A stretch of 64,000 bases of DNA. Origin: Lotus japonicus (taxonomy: Eukaryota; Streptophyta; Magnoliopsida; Fabales; Fabaceae). How positions within the stretch are numbered: position 1 is the stretch's first letter; every line of letters starts with the position of its first letter. Shown piece after piece: positions 32,131-43,500 of the stretch. The translations under genes were made by a program, and so were the position numbers. The stretch covers positions 47,079,096 to 47,143,095 of the forward strand of contig NC_080045.1 of NCBI RefSeq assembly GCF_012489685.1. Reading direction: 5' to 3'. Below the pieces are notes generated by a model. The model made no database searches. It was not told the DNA's origin and saw only the letters and a list, made by a program, of their open reading frames with translations.

Positions 32131-33557
32131 CCTCGCTAATAAAGTTATAGGAATTCTTCAGTCACATGCTTCTCACAATCCAATCTATTATCCATCCATT
32201 TCCTATTTTCAGGCACATTCATGTTTCTAACACACAATAAGCAACCAATAAGTAGCAGTTCAGTAAATGAATCCCCAATTTAAAAGCATATTCAGGCTTA
32301 AATTAAAGCATTCATCAATATATAAGTAAATTGACAAAACAAGGAAAGGGTACTAAATCTAAAACATAACAAGGATTTCAAGCTAAAATAAACTTTGAAG
32401 GCTTGAATCCTCATACTTAACTCATGCAAGCAAGGTTTTAAAGCAACATATGGTAGCAGTTCAGTAAAGATTGTTGCTGAAAATGATTTTACCCACAAGC
32501 ACATGTGTCAAACCCTTCAGTAGCTTCAAACTTAGACTGATAGGGATGTACCTCTTGATTCAAGCAGCTTCACATCCACAGAAGGGAAACACAAAGCAGA
32601 TTGCTCCCTCTATCCTGAGATGTCGAGGCTTATAGAGGAGATGAAACTGCAAGTTCCAACCCAAACCTGTACATATGGCAGCAAATCAACATCAAATTCA
32701 ATGAATCACGAAAGAAACATATTTGGGGATTTGAGATCCCAAGGCACAGTAAGAGGCTTCAGATTATGGTGATAATTGATCCCTTTTCCCAATCATACAC
32801 CATTCAGTAAATAATTCACTAATTTGATAAAACAACAATTTACTTAATAAACTTCCATGGCTAAGCTAGCATCTTCATACACATGCAACCAAAACAATCA
32901 TACACCATCCAGTAAATAACTCACTACTGTGATAAAACAATAATTCACTTTATAATTCATTAAATAAATGGAAACAATAGAAAGCTAAAGCAAAATAGCA
33001 AAATAGCAAACTCGTGAAAACTACACATGCTAGTAGTGTTAATTATCTATTTATTGAAGAAATAAAATCAGAAGAGAAATCATTAGTAGTAATTAATGCT
33101 ATATCTCTAGTCATTCATTCATGTACTTCGATAGATATACCATATGTCATAGGACTTTAACACATAACAATTAATGAATGGCTGAACACTTGGTGTCAAA
33201 ATTCAATCAGAAACCATAAAAGTAATGTTTGAGGGATTTAACACAACTACACTAAGTCAGTTGCTGCACTTTTGGTACCTGTCAAGCATTTCCACCATGC
33301 TTATTAAAGGAAGATAAAGGAAGAACCATCAAATTAATGATGATATCATATATGGTATATTGATAACCATATCATACAAAAAAAATAATATCAGCATCCA
33401 ATAAGCCACATGTCTTGCTATACATCTGGTTTAAAATAAGGCGTCAAATTTAATGGGTTTCAGTAGTTAGATCAATTTTAATGGGTTTAAATCATCAATT
33501 TTTTCCTTTTAAAAAAATTATGAAAACTGGGGCAATGAAAGGGAAGTTAAACAACCT
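32131..33557. other. Non-coding stretch, possible CACTA interior
   Basis: No transposase or host gene is seen. An imperfect direct repeat of about 60 bases occurs at 32795 and 32905 (AATCATACACCAT.CAGTAAA). Confidence 0.45.
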
Positions 33558-33600
33558 GTAATATGAAGAGTATGAGTAAATGCATAAATATAAAGAAATA
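33558..33600. repeat. Direct repeat flanking the METE fragment, copy 1
   Basis: AATATGAAGAGTATGAGTAA and ATGCATAAATATAAAGA recur with one change at 35399-35436, immediately upstream of the METE TATA region. Confidence 0.8.
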
Positions 33601-33627
33601 CTTCAGGGGGAAGGGGGATTTACTTAC

Positions 33628-33913
33628 TAGTTGGTGTCAAACCACTTGGTCATTTCCATAGCTGGTACAGATGCATTTCCTCTTGCCCCAAGCATGGCTG
33701 TTGTGTCCAATACTTGATCATAGTATGAGAAGGTGTGCTTGGAATATACTGGATTCCAGCCTCAGCCATCTGCTTCCAAATGGCTAACCTAAGGTCTGCA
33801 GAAACCTTCTTCAGCTCCTCAGCACTACTCTTGCCATCCCAAAAGGATTCTAAGGCAAACTTAAGCTCTCTCTTGGGTCCCATGCGGGGATAACCAACAA
33901 TGTGGGAAGCCAT
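33628..33913 (-). pseudogene. Methionine synthase (METE) first coding exon, truncated and frameshifted
   Basis: From the ATG at 33913 the protein begins [20 protein letters not shown] and continues to AGIQYIPS. This is the N-terminus of plant cobalamin-independent methionine synthase (5-methyltetrahydropteroyltriglutamate-homocysteine methyltransferase). Compared with the family, one base is missing near 33738, shifting the frame. About 20 codons are also absent between the MLGA and RGNAS-type segments near 33680. The exon still ends at a good 5' splice site (CTA|GTAAGTAAAT), and a 3' splice site (ATAACAG) sits just before the ATG. No further METE exon is found to the left. It is a gene fragment, not a functional enzyme. 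Confidence 0.85.
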
Positions 33914-35340
33914 CGCTCTGTTATTGCAAACATACAATTTTGATACTTTAAGGCCAACTCAATATTAAGTTATAAAATGGTACTTATACAATTAAACATT
34001 TTTCAAATGATGGCATAAACAAAGAAAATACAGTGTTGATAGTTCACATAAATCTATGGGCTCAATACAGCCAAATAAATAAGTACAATATTACTTAATA
34101 AATTGGTGCAGAACAAATCATAAACACAATTAGCATACCCACAGAGTTAAGGAAAGATTGATGAAAAGAACATTGAAATTGAAATCAAAACCTAACCCCA
34201 AATATCAGAAAGCTCACTTATGCATATAAATTGAACGCATCTCCAGATCACAGATAGATATCCAAATGTTCGCTATATATAAATAAATAAGACCTACTAT
34301 TACAGTGATCAAATCAATGTAGTAGGAGAAGAATGAAATCTTATAGTTATTAAAATTCAACTGCTAGTATCTAAGGCAGATACATAACAAACTATAGATT
34401 CTTTAAAATCTACTCCTATGATTTTTTAAATAGCAGTAGAAATGTCTCACTACTCTCACAAAAGTTAGTAAATCATTCTAAAGGAGCCAAATCCAAATGT
34501 ATATCTGTCATAAGCAATTATCCCAAAAACTAAAGTTATTTGGCACAAGAATGATTTTATATTATATTTCTAAAAATATCAATGGATATCAAGCACATAA
34601 GAATTCGTACTCATCTCTTATCAGGTACCTAACGCAACCTACAATCATGACACAGTCTCTTAAATTTATCAATCACTCCTACTACCTAGTATTCAAAATT
34701 GTACTAAAATTTAAATTCAATTCCAACTACAACATATTCAGAGCAATAAAGCAGCTATCAAACAATTTTTTTTCCAGAAAGTGACATGTGACATAAAGAA
34801 AAACTGCTACCAGAATTATCAATAACCCAAATTAAAACACAAAGTGAACTAACATAAATTTAGGCTAGCTGGTTATAATATCATAGTTAAGGTTATATAC
34901 AGTCCAAAATGATAGTCAGTGTTAAGAAAAATCATCAACTTCAACACACCACAAATTACAACATTCACTAATAAAGCTTGCCAGAACACCAAAAGGAGGA
35001 ACATTATATTAAGCTAGAAAGTGGTACATGTGAACATCAAATTCAACCTGTAAAGAGCATCAAAATCAAATTTTGAAGTCCACCCAACAGAAAAATCATA
35101 AAGGGCAAGCTCAGAACACGAAAACCCATTTCCAGGCATAGATTGAATCTCAGAAAAATCAATTTTTTTCTTGCAGAAACATAAATGGCAGAGCAAAAAA
35201 TTGACAGAAAAAAAAGTTGAAAAATGAAGAGACAAAAGATGAAGAGAACAAACCGAGTAGAAGAAGCACGCAGAGAGAAGCAAAGAAAGGAGCGTGAGTT
35301 ATGCGAGAAAGAGAGAGTGGAGAGTGAGAATGTGAACGAC
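33914..35340 (-). other. 5' UTR exon and leader intron of the METE fragment
   Basis: The intron 3' end (TTTGCAATAACAG) touches the coding exon. The far end (about 35250-35340) has a CT-rich leader (complement CTCTCTCTTTCTCGCAT) typical of a plant 5' UTR. The exact 5' splice site was not fixed. Confidence 0.5.
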
Positions 35341-35368
35341 GTGAGACACTGAAAGGAGACTCTGCTCA

Positions 35369-35376
35369 TTTATATT
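35369..35376 (-). promoter_or_regulatory. TATA box of the METE fragment
   Basis: The complement reads GAATATAAATGAG, about 30 bases upstream of the CT-rich leader. Only about 22 bases farther upstream the sequence changes to a copy of METE downstream-intron DNA, so the rest of the promoter is missing. Confidence 0.5.
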
Positions 35377-35398
35377 CGCAGCCTCTCTTTCTGCTCAT

Positions 35399-35436
35399 AA
35401 TATGAAGAGCATGAGTAAATGCATAAATATAAAGAC
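35399..35436. repeat. Direct repeat flanking the METE fragment, copy 2
   Basis: It matches 33558-33597 with one substitution. The two copies lie about 1.84 kb apart on either side of the METE piece. Confidence 0.8.
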
Positions 35437-35457
35437 AAGGACTAATGGCATGTTCTC

Positions 35458-35668
35458 TTTGTACCACTACCAATGATTTCAACCGCTCGATTAGGGTTTC
35501 CGTTCTGTATGATTCAAATTCGCCGGGTAGGGTTTCTGGTTTGGATTCAGCGATGCAAGCACAGTTCGAGTCGGACTCCGAAAGAGAAGAGATTCCAGCA
35601 CATCGGAGGTCCAAGGAGGAGACAAGCGAAGGGTGAGATTTGAGAGAGTGAGAACGCGTTGCGGCCAT
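35458..35668 (-). pseudogene. Unrecognised exon-like fragment
   Basis: The minus strand has an ATG at 35668 followed by a Ser-rich start and an acidic stretch (ESDSNCACIAESKPETLPGE), with higher GC than its surroundings. A plus-strand frame over the same DNA is also open. It could be a second captured gene fragment. I cannot name it. Confidence 0.3.
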
Positions 35669-35689
35669 GAGAGTGTGAGAGGAATTTCT

Positions 35690-35755
35690 GAGGAATGCAA
35701 TAAAAGTCTATCATCCTTGTCCAAGGAATGCAATAAAAGTCTATCATCCTTGTCC
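35690..35755. repeat. 32-bp tandem duplication
   Basis: AGGAATGCAATAAAAGTCTA plus TCATCCTTGTCC occurs twice in a row. Confidence 0.9.
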
Positions 35756-35759
35756 TCTT

Positions 35760-37300
35760 CCTGTGTTAATATGCAAAGTCACTCCTACTGTCTGTAGTTC
35801 CAACCTCTATTCTCACAAAAGTTAAATAGTTCAGATTTAAGTAATAAATTCGAGGAACTCTACCTTGAATTTCGGGGAACCACCGAGTTGGACGCGAAGT
35901 CGCCCTTTCCCATTATTTTGTCAATGTGAACGTACGTTATCCAATTCACACTGTATATATTGACATTATGAGAAGTATGTGACCTTCAATTTTATATTAT
36001 ATAAGTGAATTTAATATTAGTTCTTCGGTGAAAACAATTAGTAATTATAAAGATGACCGTTACTCAACATCATTTTATCGTTAAAAAATTAAAACTAAAT
36101 TCGGTTACAAAATCATAGACTAATTTGACCATTAATGATATATAATAATATTATTTACATTTACATGAGAAAAAAAAAAGGAAAGTTTGAAGAACTTGTT
36201 GCCTTAATAAATCTGGACCAATGTGAACAATGAAGTCCATACCTGAAAGTAAAATAATATATACTTTGTTTACATACCATGTCCACTTCCACCTTCATGA
36301 AATATGAAGAAATGAGCGAGAAATATGTGATAGGATAGGTGATGTAACAGGAAATACAAAAAGAGATAAGAAGAAAAAAGAGTGAAAATGAGATGAAAGA
36401 GAAAGTGAAGTGTGAATGAATCATAACTCAAAATTAAAAGAACCATCCTTATGCATACGAAGGAAAAAAAAGGGCTAGCGTTAAAAAAAATTAAAGAAAA
36501 GAAGGAAAACTGCATAACTACTATTATTATGCTCACTATTACGACTTGTTTTGTCTTTTGTCATTTTCCCTTTTACAGAGGGCTGTTCAAAAATTCATTA
36601 CCGACGACAGAAACTCGATTCATTCGACAAAACCGTTACCTGAGGAAATTGAACCGAACAACTCATAGTCACTAATCAGTCGGTGGCGGGCCTAATGTTT
36701 TGATGCTTGTCACCCGAAAAAACCACATATTTTGGTCCGAAGTCGACTGATGGACATCTCTTCCATGAAACCCATCTAATGAGTCACAACTTCATGTACT
36801 ACTAATTTTTTTGTCTGACTTATCTCCTCCCTCAAACTATTATCTTTTCTTTAACGATCATAAATCTGAATAAGTTCTTGAAGGTTAGTGAGATTTTGTT
36901 TAAGAGGTTCTTCATTCAAATAAATGACATTTATCTAAGTAGAGTTTCAGTTCATATCACGGTCATGCACCATCATGAAGATAACCTATTATCTGTTTGC
37001 ACTTCACACTCCCCTAAAATATTGCCAAATATAGAGAGTTCAATAGCATTTGGTATTCCTTTAATTAATATTGCCTAAACTTGCTAGTACAAATTAAATA
37101 TACTATGCATGTAGTCATGTGGCAATTTAGATTTTTTATAATAACCCCAAAATTATATTCTGGCTCCTCCCGGAATATTATGCTGCCGGCCCCCACAATA
37201 TCTGGTGATATCTAAAATAGTTCTACTCTTGATTGCATTATTGTATTATTAGTTGACAATTTGTTACTTTATATTTTCTATTTCTCCACAAGATATGCAC
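35760..37300. other. Non-coding stretch upstream of the ankyrin gene
   Basis: AT-rich DNA with no supported gene. Short frames at 36161-36675 and 36878-37078 have no recognisable domain. Confidence 0.4.
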
Positions 37301-37308
37301 GCAAACAA

Positions 37309-37316
37309 TATAAAAA
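37309..37316 (+). promoter_or_regulatory. TATA box of the ankyrin-PGG gene
   Basis: TATAAAAA within CAATATAAAAAGAC lies about 95 bases upstream of the ATG at 37411, which has a good context (CACCATGG). Confidence 0.45.
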
Positions 37317-37410
37317 GACTAGAGTCGTCGAAAGACCATTAGAAGAATATAAGAGTGTACGAACTTGCAGAGTTTGAGCATTGCACTGGAAGGACCATAT
37401 CATATTCACC

Positions 37411-37585
37411 ATGGGAGTTTGGGGTTGGAGTTCAGTTTCCGAGTCTCATACAACTTCCACAGATAGAGGAGATACCCCCATCACCATTGATGTAAGAAGT
37501 GACACCAACGGTAATGCAAGAATGTCATCACATCGTGAAATATCCAGGGGTGGATCGGAAGCTATTTTCATCACAGGGGTGGATA
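37411..37585 (+). CDS. Ankyrin-PGG gene, exon 1
   Basis: 58 codons plus one base, beginning MGVWGWSS and ending AIFITGVD, then a consensus 5' splice site GTAAGTT. It ends in phase 1, which fits the next exon (A+GT giving Ser). It has no known domain. It could alternatively be the start of an unrelated truncated gene. Confidence 0.5.
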
Positions 37586-40500
37586 GTAAGTTACACTTGA
37601 AACTATATATTATTAATTGCATGCATTAACAAGCATCATCCCAAAAACATGTCTAATGGTGGTTGCTTAAGCAAATTGTCAAGCAACATCCCAAAAACTT
37701 AAGTTATGGGTAACGACCATGGTTCTATATTATATTCTAACACGCCCCCTCACGCAAGAGCCTTTTGAGCTTGAAGCGTAGATGCACAGGCTCACCTACC
37801 GTGTGCTTAAATTCTACTTTTTATCTAGAAAGTTAAGAGAGCAAGGAGCCAAGGATCGAACTCTAAACCGCTAAAAGCCATTTTAATAGTTTTATATTAT
37901 ACTCTAACAGCAGCGTTGCTTATTTTGGAGCATCAATAGAGCAACATGACATGACAGCTCTTGTTGCTTAAATTTTAACAACGTTGCTTATTTAAGCAAC
38001 GATTGCTTATTCTCTTTCTACTTGCTTTTTGAAAAAAAGTTATATTTTTAATTTCATTAATCACTTTGAATAGTGTCATGATCTTGAAATAATATAAATA
38101 TATGAGATATAGTAGGATCCAACTAAAAGTAAAATAAGCAACTGTGGTTGGAGCGAATTTTGCATGGGTTGCTTAAATCTTATGTGGCAGTTAGGCCCCA
38201 CCAAAATAGTGTTTAAGCAACCCAACTAGCAACTTCGCATTAGAGATGCTCTAATGTAGTTTACTTTTCATTCAATGTAGTAATAAAAGATACTTTGCAA
38301 AGCTAATCATATAACTTGATCATATAGTACTCGTAGAAAGATAAGTTTACAAACTTGATCTCGCGTATGAGATTACGTTCCCCAAGACCTCTTTAGGGTC
38401 ATTTTGACATATGGCCTAGTCTGCGATATCATATCATTGTTGTTTCTTCTTGGCTTCTAGCTGCAACTGATTCATCTTTCTTTTGTAACGTATCTCCCAA
38501 AATCATGTATAGATTTGGAGCGACATTCTCTAATTTTATTACTAAAGAACCTTTAACCCTTTCAAGATTCCCACCTTGAATATGGGTCTTGCATTAGAGG
38601 TCATCTAGTTTTCCAATAGACAAAATGTTTGTAGTCAATCCTTTCACATCTCGTACCCCTTAAAGTGTGTGGATAGTACTATAATAAATTTTCATTTAGA
38701 TAGGACCAACTCCAACAATTTCCTAGGCATTCTCATTCCCCATTAACACACATATCATTCTGAGACAAGGTCATAAGTTAAAAATCAGTCCCTGCGTCGA
38801 GTCAGATGTCATGTTACTCTTAGGCCTACTACCCAACAATCTAGGAGTTATTTATGCTTTTGGTACTAATTACTGCTCTGTTGTACAATATTTCCCCATC
38901 ATCAGAGGTCCTAGCAACACTTGAGATCTGCTTGCTTCAAAAGACTTCTCATAATTCTTCTTGTTGAACCAACAATCTTTCTTCAAGTTCACTCTCTTAA
39001 CACAATTGTAGAATTTTAGATTTATCTTTCTTCAATATTTTGATCTACCATGATTTTGACTCCTACTGGGCCGTGCTCCTTTGATTTGGCTTTCATCACT
39101 GGACTGGGCGAGCCCCCAGGGTCCCTCGCCCAGAATGCTCACACTTAAGCACGGGATAGACCCAGGTCTTTTGGGCCTCGCACCCCGAGGCCCAACTGGC
39201 CCCTTAGGACTGACTAAAGGCGTGAAGGCCCAACTCAGCCCTTATAAATAGGGGGAGGTACCAATTGTAAGGGACTCTTAGCTCATTTGGCAATAACAAC
39301 ATTGAAATTCAGTTATATTGTCTCTCTCTAAACAGTTAGGAGTTCATCTCTCTAAGATTTCCGATCACACTTCACACACTCTAGGCACCATGCCTTGATT
39401 CTATGTTCTTGACCGGAACATTGGCGCCGTCTGTGGGGAACGGTAAATTATGATTCCCGAACTACGTGGATCGTGATTTGAAGGAGAAATTCTCTGGTTT
39501 TCTGTGAGACATTTCGTTAGTTCTTGAGTTTTTGGTAAACGTTTGTAGGTGTCGATGGAAACACATCGCAGACGACGAGAAGAAGACCCCGTGCGACGGC
39601 GCACTTCGCCACCGCGTCGCGTTCGGGGCCGTCTGCGCCGCCAGACGATTCACTGTGAGGAAGCAACTCCAGTAACTCCTCCAGCTCCGCCTCCGCCTCC
39701 TCCGTCTCCAACACCTCTGCTGCCTTCACCGCCAACGTCACCGGAACAAAGAAGGTCGCCAGAACAGTCACCTGTGGACTCAGGAGGAGAGACGCAGGCA
39801 CCTCAAGCTCCGATCTCTGGCCAAGATTGGAGACGCTTGATCAGCAGCATCGACGAGATAAGGCAATGGAACGACTATCTTCAGGAGCAGCTAGAGTATT
39901 ATCGTTACGAGCAGCAGGACGAAGGAGAGCGTGAGGCAGAGGCTGTGGCTGAATTTGAGCCATTTTCAGCAGCGGTAAGGGAGGTGGTCATTCCAGATAA
40001 TATGAAGAATATAGTACTTGAAACATACATCGGAAAAGCAGATCCAAAGGAACACCTATTGTATTTCAATACAAAGATGGTGATTAGCGCCGCTTCCGAC
40101 GCAGTCAAGTGCAGAATGTTTCCAGTAACTTTCAAAGGAACAGAAATGACGTGGTTCACAACTCTTCCGCGAGGATCCATCACCAACTTCCGAGATTTTT
40201 CGTCCAAATTCCTCGTCCAGTTCTCAACGAGCAAGACTAAGCAAGTGACGATCGAGGACTTGTACAACGTGCGACAGTCTGCAGGGGAGACTCTGAAACA
40301 ATACGTGAAACGATTCAGTGCTGCGTCGGTAAAGATTGAGGAATCGGAGCCGAATGCCTGTGCCAGGGCCTTCAAAAATGGTCTACAACCTGGAAACCTA
40401 AACAGCAAACTGAGTCGTAAGCCGGCCAAATCAATGGCGGAGGTACGCGCGCTGGCGAACACGTACATTCTTGACGAGGAGGACGACGCTTTCAAGCGAA

Positions 40501-43500
40501 GAAGGGCGAAGGTGGAAAAGGATGGTGATCAGGGGGACGCATCGCCAGAAGATAAAGCAAGCAAGGAAAAGCTTGAAGGGAGTAAAGGGCGGGACAGGAA
40601 AGTCCGGGCAGTGGAGAAGACAACGAGAGACCCTTTGTATCCGAGGAGGGACAATGCTGAGCGTCGTCGACCCTGGCACCAGGCTGACTCTCGCCGGCGT
40701 GGAGAGTCGGGAAAGAGTTTGAGTGCTCATCTAACGGAGTTGCTCCGTGAGGTCAAGGCGAGCCATGCCGTTGAAGAGGGCGAAAGGGAAGCAGACTCGC
40801 CGCTGCCAAAATCAGATAAGACCAAGTGGTGTGAGTATCATCGGTCAGCAGGACTTGAAACAAGGGATTGTTTTACTTTAAAGAATGAGATAGAAAAACT
40901 CATTAGAGCAGGGCGAGCGCAGCTAAATGACCGCAATGAGCGTTGGAATGGCAAGCGACAGCAGGGAAATAGGTATAGGAACTCTCGCCAGCAGGATGAT
41001 CGCCGACGGGAGGATCGCCGCCGCACGCCGAGTGTAGAAAAGAAGGAAACACTGGCTACCAAGAAAAAAAACGCAGAAGAAACATTTAATAAAGATCTCG
41101 ACCCACCGGTGGGCACAATTAATACAATTCCAGGTGGTTTCGGCGGAGGAGGAGATACAGCTTCGGCGAGAAGAAGACATGTCAGGGCAGTAACCTCGGT
41201 GCAACAATACCAAGCTCCTTTTGGTTTCCAGCATCCGGATATAGTAATCTCATCAGCGGATTTTGAGGGAGTCAAAATGCTTAAAGATGATCTGGTGGTC
41301 GTTATGGTTCGGATCAACAGCTTTAATGTTCGCCGGGTGCTTTTGGATCAAGGTAGCTCCGCCGATATCATCTACGGGGATGCGTTTGATAAGCTGGGTT
41401 TAACCGATAAGGATTTGATGCCCTATACAGGAACGCTAGTAGGGTTCTCAGACGAGCAGGTATGGGTGCGAGGTTATATAGATCTAGACACCGTTTTCGG
41501 AGTAGAGGATAACGCCAAGCTCCTTCGTGTAAGGTACCTGGTGATACAAGTTGTAGCCTCGTACAACGTTATCATTGGGAGGAATACCTTAAACCGTTTA
41601 TGCCCCGTCATTTCAACAGCCCATCTTGCAGTAAAGTACCCGCTGCTTGGTGGGAAGGTGGGGAAAATTGTGGTTGATCAAAGAAGGGCGAGGGAATGCT
41701 ACAATAATTGTCTCAGCATGTACGGGAAAAAAGGAGCAGGCGAGGGACACCGGTGTCACGAAATTGAGATCTTACAGGAAGCTCAGAACGAGCAGAGTAG
41801 GTCAAGGGTTGAGACGCTGAAGATAGACCATGGGAGGGTGAAAAGGCAGAGGAATAACCAGAGGCGAGTTGAAGAAGAAGTCGGGAAGACAGAATGGGAC
41901 GGACCGTTCACAGACATTACAGCGGAAGAACGCTGGGCAGGCATCATGGATGACCTAGAAAGGTATAAGTTCAGTAGGGGTGTTGGCGATTGAGCCTAGG
42001 CTCACCCTTGAGCAAGAAAGACGGTTGGAAAAGCTGGTAGAGGGCAATTTTGACCTCTTCAGCTGGAGTCCGAAGGACGCTACACTTTGGAACTTTCCGC
42101 GGTTCAAAACGTCCGCTCTTTTGAGCATGGGACCAGGCGACTGGAAGGGGAAAGTGGCGATGAGCCGAAGCATGGACTTGGAAGCATCTCAACGAGAAGA
42201 TTATGGACAAGGGTTGAGCAAAGTGCTTGACCGCTTTCGGAAGAAGAAAGGCTCGGCACACTGTGGTAGGAGCAAAGGGAAATCCGTGGCGAGAGAAATG
42301 GCCTCCAGGAACATGAAGGTCAGGGGTAACAGGCAAAAGAAAGAACTAGAGGTGAATGGGCATTCTGCGAGTGAATGGATAGCGAGTACCTCGGGGACGA
42401 AAGAGGAAGTGCTGGGCACCATACTTTGAGGGAAGAGCTAGGCAAGCAGGGGCGCGACAAAGAGGATGGCGATTGGGGTTAGCCACGAAGTAGGACTAAA
42501 AATAAAGATGCACTCTTTTTCTCGGACACGGGAGTTTTTTAATGAGGCATCACTCGATGTAAAAATCCAAACAAATCAAATACAAAAGGATATTCGCCAG
42601 AAATACTCCTAGCTCAAATCATTCAACTTCGTTCGCCCGGTGAGAAAAATTCTCCGAAGGTGGAAATCCCAACACGACCTTGATGTCTGGGGATTGCTCC
42701 GGGAAAGTCCGGTGCGAACCGACGCTACCCAGATAGCAAAAATTCGATCATTATATCACGTTTGCCTGGTGAGAAAAATTCTCCGAAGGTGGCAATCCCA
42801 GCACGACCTTGATGTTTGGGGATTGCTCCTGGGAAGTCCAGGGCGAAGCGCTGATTTCCCGTTGGCGATGTGTGCGGGAAAGCGACTTATCCCCAAAATG
42901 GGGCAAGTCCCTTGTCCCCTTAGTCTCCCCGAAATCTGGGAATAAGAGACCTCCCCGAAATATGTGGCGAGAATATAAACTAGGCGTAAGTCTGGCTAAA
43001 CCCATATGGTCATTGGGCCCCCAGCAGTGTAAGCCCTTGGAAGGAGAAAACCGCTGAGGCCACACCTGCTCTTACGGGAAATATTGGTGCGAAGAAAAGC
43101 CTCGGATCAAAAGCTGAGCAAAAGTCCTAGTTTCTTTGGCACACCTTCAAAATCGCTACACTGATGAGCAAAAGGAAAAACTAAGCCTAAAGGGCAAATG
43201 GAGAACACGACGCGATGGAATTTAAGGCATAGCCCAAAACGGCAACGCAAAATGCGAGAGTAAAACCATGAACGAAGCAAGTTAAAGGAATATAAAAATG
43301 CAATTCAATCACCAAAAAAAGCAAAGTGTATACAATTAGTACGAATACAATTATGTTGCATTAACATTTCTCCCTCATCTTTTCTTCCTCAATTTCAGCG
43401 AAGCGCTCGGCAGAGTATCCCAGGGGGTCATCTTGTCCTTGTGATCACTCCCTGTTGCAGGTCAAACCAATCCAGCTCCAGTTCTCCCATCCTATCTTTA

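Noticed and set aside
33031..33038. TAGTAGTG as the second end of the CACTA element
   Set aside because: Only 8 bases match, the A/T run is missing and the flanking trinucleotides do not agree (ATT versus TTA).
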